The notes: generated from the sequence alone by a model not told the origin. Counted from the stretch's first letter, positions 46,965 to 59,644 are shown. The stretch is 64,000 nt of DNA from Papio anubis (GCF_008728515.1 NC_044989.1:79881754-79945753), one strand, 5' to 3'. Program-made: numbers and translations.

Positions 46965-47390
46965 AAGGTACTCTATTTGTGATACCAAGATAGGTAAGAC
47001 ATGGTTTTTACCCTTAGGTCATCCAGTGGTATATAGTGTGAAAGTGCGACCCATGAACAAACTGAAGAATATGACATGGAATAGAGGTATATCGGAAGTT
47101 ATAGATAGCAGTGATGAAGGAGTGTTTAAAGTAAAACAGAATTAGACAAAGGTCAAGAAGATTCACATTTCAGTAGGAACTTGAAGAACATGTAAAAGTT
47201 TCCTATAAAGATAAATTAGGAAATAGCATTCCAGGTTGAGGGGAAAGCATGAAGGTAGGAATGTCAGTGTAAATTTAAGGCTCAACAGATCCTGCAGTTG
47301 CCAGAGTAGTTAGAGGAGGGATGAGGCATGAGGAGGTGGTAAGGAAGGAGACAATAGGACTGGTTATATAGAAGTGAGAAGACTTAGGAA
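46965..47390 (-). mobile_element. L2 LINE portion, antisense
   Basis: The reversed L2 order fits GTAAGACATGGTTTTTACCC, then CAGTAGGAACTTGAAGAACA, then GCATTCCAGGTTGAGGGGAA. Strongly diverged and gapped. Confidence 0.5.
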
Positions 47391-49316
47391 CCATCTAAAT
47401 ATGAGATTCAGGACAAAGGCAAAGACAAGGCTAACTGTGAATGTTATCACATGTCTTCTTGTGCGAAACATAATTTAGGAGTTAGCTGATGTTTGCTTTT
47501 GATGATGTAAAATATGAAGAGCTTACAGGACTTCCAGATGCAAGTCTTCAATAGACATTTAGGAATAAGGTCTTGACTTCTGAGCTGTTGGTATTCAAAT
47601 TAGAAATTTTAGAGTGAAACAGGAGGTGATAGTTATAGCTGTGGAAGTAGATGACATGCCCTACAGTTGCATAAAGCATTATAAGTATGGGATCTGCATC
47701 CGCAGGAATACCACTGCCTAAGTGACAAATAATGAAAAACATTTAATGGGAAAGAAAGAGAGGAGTCACATGAGGGTATTTACCTCTGAAGTCAAGAAAG
47801 TCAGCAAAATGAAAAAGAAAACACACTTGGAAAAGAAAAATGTTACTTCTACTTTTAGCTTTCGGTTTGGATTTTTATTCAGAACATACATAAGCAAAGA
47901 GATGCAGTTATAAGATCAAATCTTGCGTCTGTTTACTGCTTCCAGCCATGAGGTCTCTGGGTTATGACAGTCAACAAGAGAAAGGAAGGGTAAGAAATGA
48001 CTCAAGCAGATAATAAAGCCTAAACTGGGATGCTCCTCGCTGGACTAGGTTTGTAGCTCCTCGGTAGCTCTAAAATTTTAGCAGTTGTGCAGCCTGGTCT
48101 CAGGAGCCACTGGAGCTCTGCTGGTGATGAGAAGAGACTGTGGAAGCTGCTCAGATCAGGAGTCAGACAATGACCCATGACCACTTTGTGGTCTGTTCTG
48201 GAGGCTTTCTGTGGTGGGAGGTTAGGTTTGATTTCTCTTCATCCTGATTTCTGATATTTAAGCCAGCAGAATTTTCCTTCCAGCTACATTCTTTATCTTA
48301 CTACACGAATCGATTATTGGCGTGGGTAACATTTTACAAATGAAGCTTGCTAAACTAAACTGTAACTCTTATGGGTTTAGTGGTTTGTGCAAAATATGCT
48401 TTCAGTAAAAGAACAAAAAAGCAGCATTTCTTGTTAACAGGATGCCTCACTTCTCCAGCAAAACAAAGGTATTTTACTGTTACTGTCCATACAACTAGCA
48501 GAAATAGTTTATTGATAAAAAGGAAACATATCTCTTTACTGACAAACCATTTCTAGTTTTCACACTGTACAATCTGAATAGGGAAGAGTGGAGAAGGGGG
48601 AGGCAAGTGCCTCATCGGTTGCCTTTTTTTTTTTTCCTTAAGGTGTGAAGGAAGAGTTTCCCAAGTTTCCATTGTTTCCAGGCAGGAAAGGTGATCATCA
48701 GATGTTGTTGCACAGCTCAGGGAGGTTAAAGACTAAAGAGAGGCCGCTAGAGGCCACTGTATTTGTTGAGTAAGAAGTGGATCTCACTTGATCTTTGCCA
48801 GAGTAGCTTCAGTCAAGCGGTCACCTCAGAAACCTAATAGTATTGAAGAGTCAGTGTAACAGAGAAATTAGATGTTGTATGTTTCCAAAGATGTTTAGCA
48901 GACTTGGACGCTGAAAGGCAAGCGAGAGGGAAGCATAAAGAGAAGGTTTGGTTTAGTGTGCTTTGTTTTAGGTGGAGCAGTTTGAGCACAGGAGAACACT
49001 CAGGATAGGGAGTTCATTGGTGAATTAGTTTCCTAGAGTAGGTAGACAGAAATGGGTTTTAGAGTGTTAACACTTTTTAAAACTTTGTGCTTCATCTGAA
49101 TAATTTATATTCTTTCTTGCCTTATTGCAAAGCCCAGATTAGAAAAAATTTGATGGAGGGGAGGAAAGAAGATGTCAATTATGCTTTGCTTTATATAGTA
49201 GATGGATTGCTAAAATCTCACTTTGTAATTATAACCACTAGGGAAGTTATGATTTAAAGAAATTCTTTTGTAAGGGAAATGCCACCTCTAGTTTTTATTA
49301 GTAAATAGATATGCTC
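47391..49316. other. Intronic stretch without recognised repeats
   Basis: About 1.9 kb. The 47940-48250 part is more GC-balanced than its surroundings. No exon or named repeat can be supported. Confidence 0.45.
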
Positions 49317-49325
49317 ATATATATA

Positions 49326-49363
<38 letters not shown>
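49317..49363. repeat. Compound (AT)n(GT)n(AT)n microsatellite
   Basis: An AT array, about ten GT units, and a second AT array. The alternating purine-pyrimidine run favours Z-DNA in the GT part, and the AT flanks can pair as a cruciform. Confidence 0.95.
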
Positions 49364-49817
49364 GCTTGAGGGGAAGAATAAATGACTTACATATGTTTCT
49401 TGATTTATTCTTTCATTTCTCTCATGTGCAGCGAATCATTTTATAAGCATTAAAATGCCAGACAGTTTGAGTTCTTAATTCTTACTTTGAATAAAAGTGT
49501 TGAAAACATAGAGACTTTGTCCTCAGACATGAACAATAGACTTTGTTGCCAAACTTCAGAAATAATCAAATGCTATGGTTTGGCATTTATATACCTACTA
49601 ATTAGGAAATTAAATTATATTTCCATAGCAACGGAAACAGTCTCCTTGCACACTTGTTTTATGCCTGCAATAATACACAGCAGGGTGTCCAAGAACTTTA
49701 GCTTAAGGTCCAAAAGAGGCAAGGTGTGTAAGCATTGACACAAAAGATGCACACAGAGGTGTTATTGGATTTGTAAAGATGACATGAGTGGCTAAAATTA
49801 TGTTAGTAATTTTTATT
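49364..49817. other. Unassigned intronic stretch
   Basis: No feature supported. Confidence 0.45.
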
Positions 49818-50104
49818 TTTTTTTGAGATGGAGTCTCACTCTGTTGCCCAGGTTGGAGTGCAATGGTGTGGTCTCGGCTCACTGCAACCTCCGTCTCCCA
49901 GGTTCAAGCGATTCTCCTGCCTCTGGTTCCTGAGTCGCTGGGATTATAGGCTTGTGCCTCAATGGCCACCTAATTTTTGTATTTTTAGTAGAGATGGGGT
50001 TTCACTATGTTGGCCAGTCTGGTCTCGAACTCCTGACCTTGTGATCTGCCGTCCTTGGCCTCCGAAAGTTCTGGGATTACAGACATGAGCCACTGCACCC
50101 AGCC
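49818..50104 (-). mobile_element. Alu (AluS-like), antisense
   Basis: GAGATGGAGTCTCACTCTGT through the reversed head GAGCCACTGCACCCAGCC. TTAGTAATTTTTA on the left and TTAGTAAATATTTT on the right are probable diverged target-site copies. Confidence 0.95.
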
Positions 50105-50889
50105 ATTAGTAAATATTTTTAAAAATAAATCCTCCATATGAATAATGTTATCGAGAAGGCCTAAAGAGTTTTCCTGAACTCTGTCACAGATGCTGGTTTG
50201 GTAAATGACTTCTCCAGTCTCAAGAATTCTACCATTATATTGTGGTATGCTTGAAGATGCTGAACTGACCAATTTCTGTTCCACATTTTTTTAAAACAGA
50301 CAGGGTTAATGGATAAAGTAATGTGGCTCTCTCAGCCCTCTTGGTGTCAGAAAATAAAGTTACAGGGATGGACTCTATCCCTAGAAAGTAATTCTGTACT
50401 ACTCATTAGGAGAGTGACTTCATGAGATGTTTAAATAAGCTTTGTGAAGAATCTCACCCCTGTGAATTTAGGAGGTGAAAGAGAGTATTCACTTTTCTTA
50501 TTTCCTTCTAGCTTATGTCCCAAATGTATATTATAATTGTGCTATTTTGCAATAGTACTACTGTGATTGAATTAAAATTTAGAGATGAGCGTAGGTAGAT
50601 TCATTGGATGTGCTTTAATACTTTAAAAATTTTCTTCCTGAATGCATTCTTCTGATTAACTAATTGATTTTTCTTTCGCCATCATTGGCTATTATTGACA
50701 AATGAACTTTCTAATCTCTCTGTTTTTCTCGCTGATGTAGTTTTGAATGACATATTTGTGAACCATCCAAAAACCTTCAAGCTGCTGCTTAATTCTGTAC
50801 TGTCCTCTCATCACAGAATTTAATCTGCTCTCTCAGTCTCTGTCTCTGTCGTTCTGTCTGTGTTCCTGAGTGTCATTTCTCCAGTGCTA
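50105..50889. other. Unassigned intronic stretch
   Basis: No supported gene or repeat. Confidence 0.45.
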
Positions 50890-51500
50890 AAACCCCTAAT
50901 CTGGATGCACCTGCACCCGATTAATTGTTGAAGTTCTAATCTTCTTGCTGAAAAAGCATTCAGTGTGTTTCTCTGGCTGCCTAATTAACTCTAAGTGCCT
51001 TAGCCTACCACTCATGAGTCCTGTGTTCCAGACTCAAGCTCATAGCTCCTATTCCAAAAAGACATTTTCATGCTCCTCTAAGGGGACCCTCTTCCCTGAC
51101 AGGTCTGAAACATTCCTCTCCAACATACCCCTGGCTCTTTTTCAAGGGCACCTGGGACTCATTTTTTGTTGTCTACCTAGGAGACCTACATGTCATTTAA
51201 GTCTATCTAATATGCAGTCTCCCTCCTTGATGAATCTGTATCTGATCCCTAAAAATGCTTCCATCTTACCGTCCTCCTTACTGCTATATACCTTTGTCTG
51301 TTCCCCATTTTTGTTACACCTTTTCTTAGAGTTATTGCTGTATTTGTTGTCCTGGCTCCATACCCACTACATAACCTGCACTCTTGACTGAGAATGTCTT
51401 TAAAGCAGGGATAAGCTTTATTCATCTAAATATACCTTACAATGTATATCACAGAATTTAGCATATGGTCAGTAAATACAGGTATTCAGTAAATGTATTC
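50890..51500 (+). mobile_element. L2 LINE 3' portion
   Basis: Pyrimidine-rich L2 order: TCAAGCTCATAGCTCCTATT, CCCTCTTCCCTGACAGGTC, then the 3' end near GAATGTCTTTAAAGCAGGGA and TATTCAGTAAATGTATTCAG. The 148-codon frame at 50945-51391 lies entirely within it and is not a gene. Confidence 0.6.
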
Positions 51501-53003
51501 AGTTTCAATATATTAACTTTTAAAACATGAAGTGAGTGGTAGTTTATAGAAATTTTGGTATGTTTGGAAATATCAATTTTACAGTATCTAAAAGTATATT
51601 ACAACATTCTTTGAGACTTAGAAAAAAACACACTGAGTTCCCATGGGTTGCATTTTATCAACTAACCAGAGTGTATTAAATAATATAAAATTTTGTAATT
51701 ATGTTATAGATGATGAGAGACACAAGTGGCCCCTAAACTGATTGAGATCTTAATAATGGCACATGTTCCTAATGGATTCAGAGATCTAGAAGAGCACCTT
51801 TTGTGGGATACTGGTCCTAAGCAATGCTTTATCAATCAAGTTCTGTTTACGGGTAAACTTGGGAAATGACTTGCTTTTTCTTCTAAAATAGTGTCTGACA
51901 GTCTCTGCCATTAAACAGGCAAACAAACAAATAGCCCAAGGAGGAAACAACAAAACACAATTAAACTACACTTAAATATCATATATCCATATATCCTACC
52001 TTCATTTGACACAAAACCTCTCTACCAATCTGCCCTTTCCTGCCCGGCCTTGCAGGAATAGCAACTGGCTTCCTGCAGAGTCCACCAGAGGAAATATTGA
52101 TCTGAGCCCTTATAAAGCTTTTTGTCAACTATGTTTGCTGCACAAATAATATTATAACTAAGGACATTTTTCAAAAAAGAGAAGTGTTATCCTTCTTGTC
52201 AAAATTGTGATGTATGTTGTTTGCATTTCTGTGTTTCTTTTCAGGCTTGTTTATATTCATTTTCAACATGGTTGTAGTCATAGCATACATATGATTTTAT
52301 GTCATTTTAAAAAGTCATAGTTCCCAATTGTTACCTGTATTTAGTAATTATTATTTTATGGCTGCATTTTATTGCATGTTTAAACATTTTTATTATTTTT
52401 AGCTTTTATTTGTAAACAGTTTAGAAATGAACACCTTTGGGCACATTACTTTCTATTAAAAACTGAGTTTGAAGATCCTAAGAGTATAGATACCGAGTTG
52501 AAGGCTCTAGTGATTATGGCCATATTGTTTGCTAGAACGCTAGGATAAGTTTATATAGCTTCCTGCAGTATTTAATTATATCTAGTTCCTTCTCTGTCAT
52601 GCTCGTAATAGGTATTCTTTTTCAGTTTAATTATCTTAAAATGAAACTTGTGAACAGTTTTTTTTCCCTGTAAGCCTCATAGAGCTGAGGTAGATGAACA
52701 TTAGTTTATTATAAAAAATGATTTATAGATAATTTTTGCTACTCTTAAGCCATAATCACCTAGATACAGATGTATTTATTCTAGTATTGATAGTGTATTT
52801 TCTCGTGAGTTCCTGTTTTTCATTTTTGATATCGTGCTTGTTGTCTCCAGTTTCTGAAATACAACATCTTTCTTGACTTTGTGATAACTTCAGCTGTGTT
52901 TTATATAGCTTTCCATTTGTGTGATTATTGGCTTCTCTTTCAAATATGTCAAGTTCTGGATAAATATGTTTTCATTTCTGATTTTTGCTGTTAATATTGT
53001 TAT
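51501..53003. other. Unassigned intronic stretch
   Basis: About 1.5 kb of AT-rich sequence with no exon or clear repeat. Confidence 0.45.
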
Positions 53004-53411
53004 AGCCAATTAGTTGGTAAGATGGGTGAAAAAAACTCCTACAAAACAAATAGAAATACACATAACTATTTAATCTGATATTGAGTAGGGAAGGCGTTTC
53101 CAAGCATAAAAGGGAAGAAATTTAAAAGTAAACAACTAATAGATTAAATATGACATAATTTTTAAAAAATTACTTTAAAAGGGGGTAAGATACACTAGCC
53201 AATCAGTTGGTAAGAAGGGCAAAAACAAAACAAAACAAAAGAAAACAAAACTCCTGCAAAACCAGTAGAAAGAAATATACATGACTATTTAATTTGATAT
53301 TGAGTAGGGAAGGCCTTTCCAAGCATAAAAAAGGAAGAAATTTTAAAGTAAACAACTAATAGATTAAGTATGACATAATTTTTAAGAAATTACTTTAAAA
53401 GGGGGTAAAAT
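53004..53411 (+). repeat. ~193-bp tandem duplication
   Basis: Unit 1 begins AGCCAATTAGTTGGTAAG at 53004; unit 2 begins AGCCAATCAGTTGGTAAG at 53197. They share TGATATTGAGTAGGGAAGGC, GTAAACAACTAATAGATTAA and ACTTTAAAAGGGGGTAA at about 92% identity. Unit 2 carries an extra (CAAAA)n expansion near 53220. Confidence 0.9.
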
Positions 53412-53570
53412 AAAGAGATAAACTGTTCATGCAAAAAATTTTAATATGCAATGGACAAAATCTTAATATGTTTAATGGTTAATGAGCTCTTATATATCAG
53501 TCAATAAAAAGCCCTAAATACTTCTTTTGGAAAAATGAATAAACTATTTTTCGATGAACATATTTAGCTT

Positions 53571-53864
53571 TTTTTTTTTTTTTTTTTTTGAGACTGTCGC
53601 CCTGGCTGGAGTGCAGTGGTGCAATCTTGGCTCACTGCAACCTCCGCCTCCGGGGTTCAAGTGATTCTCCTGCCTCAGTCTCCCGAGTAGCTGGGATTAT
53701 AGGCACCCACCACCACGCCTGGCTAATTTTTTGTATTTTTAGTAGAGACAGGGTTTCACCATGTTGGCCAGGCTGGTCTTGAACTCCTGACCTCGTGATC
53801 CACCTGCCTCGGCCTCCCAAAGTGCCTCACCTCCTTTTACAGAAGTGAGCCACTGCGCCCGGCC
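53571..53864 (-). mobile_element. Alu (AluS-like), antisense
   Basis: A 20-base or longer T run, then GAGACTGTCGCCCTGGCTGG through CACTGCGCCCGGCC. Near the head, the usual GCTGGGATTACAGGC is replaced by CTCACCTCCTTTTACAGA, a local rearrangement. Confidence 0.95.
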
Positions 53865-53893
53865 CACATTTTGCTTTTATAATCAGGAAAAAT

Positions 53894-55030
53894 AAATTTA
53901 GACGTTATAATAAGTAGAATGTAAAACTTGGCATTCAAAACAATTATGCCCTTCAAAATCATTTATTCTTATATTTTTCCTTACTATCACATTGGATATG
54001 TAATTACATAATCATATATATGTATATAATGTTTTTTCAGGTATGAATGCTATCAGAATTTTAGCTTTCAGGGACTGGCCAAATATGAAGGTGGAGGAAA
54101 ATCAAGGTGCTTAGAAGGTATTCCCAGAAAGAATTAAAGATAACGGCAGGGAGATAGTTAAGATTTTTTTATCTTCAAGGCTCTTGTATAGCTGCACATT
54201 GTCAGCTCTGTTGAAGAGTTGAAAAAAATTCCAGCCCAATTACCATGATTAGATCTGTCTTGCCATTAAATATCACTAATGTTTGTGAAATGTTTCAGTG
54301 GACATGTACGTGAACAGCTCTCAAGCTCTTTCCTGATTTTGACATTTTTAAGTTAACTAGATGGTACCCAAGCTTCTTGAAGGGATACAGTGTAGACAGG
54401 TAATTTTCAGAGGGGTCACAGCAGGGAAGATTGGGTCAAGGTAATGAGGCACTGATTGGGGTCTGCTGAAAGGGGAAGAGAAGTTGCCAAAAATTCAGAG
54501 ATATGCAAAGAAAGCCGTACCTAGATTCACATTGCCAGCCTCACTTTCCCAAGTGGCTAGGTTTTCTTAATTTGTCAAGAGCTGAGTCATGTAATGAGGT
54601 GAGAGCATTACATGACTCTCTTTGGTTGATTCTGATCATATATCTATCTCTATTAAGGTGCAAGCTGTATGGTTTGTCATCATCCAGATTGGCAGGAAAA
54701 GTATAGGCACATTCAGGTTAATTCTCCAGTTGACCATCCTAGCTAATAGTGTACAGCTTCATAATGAAATGGCAAGTAACATCCAGAGAGATTCAGTTAC
54801 TCCAGATACCAGTAGTACAATCTTAAAATTGCAAAACTGTGGCTTAAATATTTTTTGACTAATAATATCATTATAACAAGGTCTTCTAAAGTTTCCTAAG
54901 TTAGCATATATACACCTAAATATCTCTAAATAAGAGTGTGTGTGTGTGTGTGTGTGTTGTGTGTTCAGGGTGGGATACATGCATGCGTTTGCTTTGAGCT
55001 CATCCCCTACTCTACTCTCCTCACATTTCA
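53894..55030. other. Unassigned intronic stretch with a TG microsatellite
   Basis: No exon supported. A (TG)n array lies at about 54936-54957. Confidence 0.45.
54936..54957. repeat. (TG)11 microsatellite
   Basis: Uninterrupted TG array followed by TTGTGTGTTC. Confidence 0.9.
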
Positions 55031-55040
55031 CCATGGATTC

Positions 55041-55351
55041 TGTTTTCTTTTCTTTTCTTTTTCTTTTTCTTTTTCTTTTTTTTTTGAGAAGGAGTCTCGC
55101 TCTGTCACCAAGGCTGGAGTGCAGTGCACTCACTGCAACCTTGGTTCACTCACTGCAACCTCTGCCTCCCGGTTTCAAGCAATTCTCCTGCCTCAGCCTC
55201 CTGAGTAGCTGGGATTACAGGTGCGTGCTGCCACGCCCAGCTAACTTTTGGTATTTTAGTAGAGATGGGGTTTAGTAGAGTGGGGTTTCACTGTGTTGCC
55301 CAGGCTGGTCTCGAACTCCTGAGCTCAGGCAATCCGCCCACCTCCACCTCC
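55041..55351 (-). mobile_element. Alu, antisense, 5'-truncated, with two internal duplications
   Basis: A TTTTC-rich tail leads into GAGTCTCGCTCTGTCACC. CACTCACTGCAACC occurs twice, and the AGTAGAGATGGGGTTT block is partly repeated (TAGTAGAGTGGGGTTT). It stops at CCACCTCC, so about 40 bases of the Alu head are missing. CCATGGATT at 55031 and 55352 is the target-site duplication. Confidence 0.93.
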
Positions 55352-56989
55352 CCATGGATTTTACTGTACTTACATCTGTGTCTCTTGGTTTAACTGTTTG
55401 CCTTTTGTTCTTCACTCGATGCTCTCATGTTGCTCACCTCACCTGCCACTGTTTGCAAAATTGCCTGTTCTCTCCTCAGTGTCTTTGCCCTTTTTATTTG
55501 CATGTGGAGGGCCTAAACCACCCCCTGTTGAAGAACGTTCTGTTGTTGAATTGAGAAAATGACTGCTTAACTGACTGATTTAATCTGCCTGATCCACCAG
55601 TCTGCCTTATTATGTAATGACCACCATTTCTAGAAATTAACAAGCCCTTGAATCAAATGTTCATGAGCCTACAAGCAAACGCTTCCCCCTAGATTTCTGC
55701 TACACTGGAATTTTAACATTTCTTGTCTCAGAATGCTCTGCTCATGACCAGTTCCTGCACTCCTATCCTTTCATGCCCTTTCCCGTGTTCTTGCATCACA
55801 TTTAATTCTTTTATCGCTTTGTTCTTATGCTGCCAGTGTCTATGTTTTGGGTGTTTATTTTCCAATTATGGTGAGAGGTGTCATGTATATGACCTTAGGG
55901 AAACCCAACTTTAGGAGAGAACTGGCTTCCTTGCAGAACAGTTAAGGTATTTTCCCCTTAGGAGCCAAATCAGTCTTGATAATCAGTTTTCATTCTTCCT
56001 CAAATTCAAGGGTTCACCCAGTAGCAAAGGCTGCTTGCCGCCCACACCATATGAAAATAGAATGCAGAAACCATCAGAACCACTTTTACCTTTAGACCAT
56101 AAATACCGTGTCAGTTACATTTGCACCCTAGAAAAACATAATTTTGTTTAGCACACATTTCTTGAATTACTATGCCTTTTTTTCAAGAGAAAGTTATGCA
56201 TACAACTTTCCTGGATACCAGTAGCCCCTCGGGATCTATGGTTTTGGACATTTGGGTTTTATAATTTTATACCCCAAATTAAAAATCTAACATCATTTTA
56301 CATATGCATGACTTACTTCAGTTTCCTTCATTTAGCAAATATGAAAATTACTGATTCTACTTTTGGAAGAAAAAATGGTGACCATGTTCATTCCAAGAGA
56401 GGGAAAATCTATTTAAACTCCATTTACTCAATGTAGAGGAGTAAGACCAGTATCACAAAAACATGTTTTAAAACAGTAAGATAGTTTGTAAAAAAAAAAA
56501 AAAACAAAGAAAAAACACAAACTCAAACTTGTTGTTTCAAACTCTGTAACCTATTAATAAATATTGTGACCATATAAGCTTCTGGAAGAATTATGCTGCA
56601 GCATTAGTAATAAAGATGATTCCTTGGGGAAAAAAAAGCTTATCAGGGTATACTTTTAACCACAATGTATCAGAAACAAGTGTCTTTGAAAAACCTTATA
56701 CTGACTGTATTTTATAGACTAAAGCTATTATGATTTTTTTCTCTAATCCTTCATTTATTTATTTATTGTTGTTGTTGTTGAGAACTTGAACATGCCAGCC
56801 TTGGTTATTGCAAACATGGTGTTTGGTTATCCTTAGAATTGTTGAGGAATTACTGGATTGTAATAGTGATACAAAATACTGTGGAAGCATAGAGGACAGA
56901 AAGACATGTTGGATGGGGAGAATGGGGAAAATCCAGAGATATGGCCTTGCTATCAAGCAGATTTTAAGAGTGGAAATAGCAGGTAGGGC
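55352..56989. other. Unassigned intronic stretch
   Basis: About 1.6 kb. A 14-base A run lies near 56490 and TTATT/TTG simple sequence near 56755. No exon supported. Confidence 0.45.
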
Positions 56990-57290
56990 TGGAAATGGTA
57001 ACATTCTATAGGAATGGAGAGCATGACCCAAAGTAGGGGAGCTCAGAGAATATTGCTGAGAGGTGAGTAGGCATGTGTGGTTGATATTTAAATCACATGG
57101 GGTCAGAGTTTGGTCGGAAGAAGGCTGGGAACAGATTTTATATGGTCTTAAATGCTATTCTGAGAGATTTGAGCTTTATTTCTATTCCAGGGGCAAGCTG
57201 TCTGATTAGTGTGCTCTAATGTCTGAAGCATGACATGATGACTCTGCAAACAGAAGATCATAATTGGGAAAGGTGGTGGCAGATAAATCA
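56990..57290 (-). mobile_element. L2 LINE portion, antisense
   Basis: The reversed L2 order is recognisable: TATATGGTCTTAAATGCTAT, GAGATTTGAGCTTTATTTCT, AAGCATGACATGATGACTCT. Diverged. Confidence 0.55.
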
Positions 57291-57789
57291 ATTAGGAGTC
57301 TCTTACAGCAAGTCAGGTGAGGCCTTGTGAAGACCTGAACGAGGGCAGCATACTTGAGAATGGAATAACCTAGAGAAGTGATCTGCTTAAATCAAAATCA
57401 AGATCAGTGAGGATAAATCCAAGCTTTTCTTTGGTATGAAAACATCCAAATAATTGCACAGATAATGGTTAAGAAAAGACTAGCTAGGCAGGCACAAGTA
57501 CAGCAGACAGAGACCTGGGAGTCCAAGAGGACCATATGGTGAATGTGAATCAGCAGTGTTGTGCTGTTATTAAAAAACAGAACCAACACTATGGGGAAAT
57601 ATATTAATAGGAGTGAGGCATGCAAATGGGAGGAAGTAACCTTTCTGATCTATTCATAATTGTTCAAACTTTTACTTTCCTCGTGGCTTCTATTGTCCTT
57701 CCTACATCAGGAGCGTGTTTAGAAAGTGTGGAAGGCGTCGAGAAGGCCATCGAAAATGCTGGAAGTGATAGAAGGTGGTATCTGTGGTC

Positions 57790-57814
57790 TTGGGTGCTTT
57801 GAATAAGCACCCAA
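57790..57814. repeat. Perfect 10-bp inverted repeat (hairpin)
   Basis: TTGGGTGCTT, five-base loop TGAAT, then AAGCACCCAA. It immediately precedes a short tandem duplication. Confidence 0.9.
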
Positions 57815-57889
57815 GGCTAAATCATTGTAAACCTTTTTGTAAACCTTCATTGTAAATCATGAAAGCTAAATCACTGTAAACCTTTTTGA
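57815..57889 (+). repeat. ~50-bp-period tandem duplication
   Basis: GCTAAATCATTGTAAACCTT at 57816 and GCTAAATCACTGTAAACCTT at 57865, each followed by TTTG. A partial TGTAAACCTTCATTGTAAAT copy lies between them. Confidence 0.8.
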
Positions 57890-58419
57890 CTGTATGAGGC
57901 CCTTGGAAGCAGTAATGTGAATTCTAGCAGCTCAAAGAATTCAGCCATTGCACGAGTCCCTCTTTCAGATACAGTGTTACTTGTAAATAACTCTGATTTT
58001 ATCTTTATATTGTGATAAATAATGGGTGCCTTTATTATTGGAGAGACAGGAACAGGGAGGTTTGGAAATGCTACTTTTACCCCCAGCTGGGACTGTGTTT
58101 GCCCTCAGTTGTTGAATCCTGTGATCTCATTTTCCTTTCTGGTCACCTCAAGCCTGTCAGTGTTTGAAAGACTCTTGTGGACCAGAACTATCTGTCCTTC
58201 CACTTCCACATCAATAAATGAGGCTGACCTCATTTATTGGGGAAAATGGAAATTAGGGGGGCTCCACATTTCTAGCTCCTGCCCTTCTTTACCTGGTTAA
58301 TGACAGAATATTTAGAGCTCCTGCTTAGTGTTCCTTTTTGGGGGGTATTTCTGTGACTGCCCCACCCAGGTCTTGTTTCTTGTCATATGCATTAAGAAAA
58401 CCTGGCTTTTTAATAGTAT

Positions 58420-58560
58420 TTATTTTAACCAGCAGTTACACACTAATTTATATATAATTCCTAAATTCCTGTCTTTCCCAGCAGACTGCAACCTTCATGA
58501 GAACAGGAACTCTTGTCTGCTTTTGCTTGCTGATGCTTCCCCAGAACCTTATGTATATAT
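58420..58560 (+). mobile_element. L2 LINE 3' end fragment
   Basis: TTCCCAGCAGACTGCAACCT, CATGAGAACAGGAACTCTTG and GATGCTTCCCCAGAACCTTA follow the L2 terminal order. Confidence 0.65.
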
Positions 58561-58649
58561 ATTTTTGTATGAAAGAATGATTACACTTATATCACAAAAG
58601 GGAATGAGTAAGAGAAAAAGGATCCAAAGGGGGCAGTTTTGGGTCATTC

Positions 58650-58885
58650 AAAGCAGTACCACTTAGTGGTTAGGGATATGGGCTGTGTTTAGGTACAACA
58701 CCTGGCTCTGCCACTTACTAGCTTGGGCAAGTGACTGACCCTCACTGTGCCTTAGCTTTCTCATCTATAAAATGCACATAACAATATTACTTACCTCATA
58801 GGGTTACAGTAAGAATCAATGATTGAATATTTGCAGAGCACCTTAAACAGTGTCTGGCACAGAGTAAGTGCAACATATGCCCTTG
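58650..58885 (+). mobile_element. MIR SINE, well preserved
   Basis: Nearly complete MIR order: CACTTAGTGGTTAGGGATAT, CTGGCTCTGCCACTTACTAG, CTTGGGCAAGTGACTGACCC, TTTCTCATCTATAAAATGCA, TACCTCATAGGGTTACAGTA, CAGTGTCTGGCACAGAGTAA. Confidence 0.93.
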
Positions 58886-59644
58886 AAATACATAGAAGAG
58901 AAGCAGAGTTTTGCCCATCGGCTGACTCCATTTCTGTTTGGACTATCCTTCCTTTAAATCTCCCCACCCAAAAGTGTACTAATCCTCATTGTATTTTTGT
59001 AATCATTTACATTAATGTTTGCTAAAGTGTGGCATGAATACCACTTGCTTTATGTAGGATGACTCAGTTGTTTTAGTTGATTCACAGGACAAACACATTT
59101 TTAAGTCATAGTTATGTATTTATAATGAGCACATGAAATAAGTGATTTTATCACAATGAAGGTAAATAAATATTTTTGTGGTAAATATCAGTGAACCAAA
59201 TGTGATTCAATTTTGTAAATATTAATGACGTCACTTATACATTTAAAAAAAGATATTTGATTCTGTGACTTTGCTTTGTGTGGTTTTTGGACACCCTTTA
59301 ACTCTTCAGTGATTTGTTTATTTCTAAATACTTTGAAGTGTTGATAACTTTTCCTACTTACTGTAAGTTTGACCAAATAAGATGCTTGAAACAACTTAAC
59401 ATGGTATGGAAAATTGGAAATGGGTAGCTTTTATTTAATAGCTATCAGATTGGTGTGATTAAATGTCAGATTTTAATGTTGTGTTGATCAAATTGTTTTG
59501 ATTGGTTTGCTTGTGATTTAGCATTTCATACCTTGTATAAAATGTCCATGAGACATGTCCTAAAGAAACATTTCTTTGTTAGGTTTTAAGTCTGCAATGT
59601 AACTGTGCTTATCTCTATGTGTGTTTTGTTAACATTTTTAACCT
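58886..59644. other. Unassigned intronic stretch
   Basis: No supported feature. Confidence 0.45.

Larger units (their letters stand above)
53004..53893 (+). mobile_element. Old LINE-1 (L1ME-type) fragment with internal duplication and an Alu
   Basis: AGGGAAGGCCTTTCCAAGCA, AATGGACAAAATCTTAATAT and ATGAGCTCTTATATATCAGT follow L1ME ORF2 3' order, and the short TTGCTTTTATAATCAGGAAA after the Alu matches an L1ME tail. The first 190 bases are duplicated in tandem (53004-53196 and 53197-53411). The Alu at 53571-53864 lies inside it. Confidence 0.65.
57291..58419. other. Unassigned intronic stretch
   Basis: Contains a small perfect hairpin and a short duplication (57790-57889); otherwise nothing supported. 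Confidence 0.45.

Noticed and set aside
50945..51391. 148-codon + strand frame
   Set aside because: Falls within an L2 LINE relic, and the Leu/Ser-rich content follows from the pyrimidine-rich L2 sequence.
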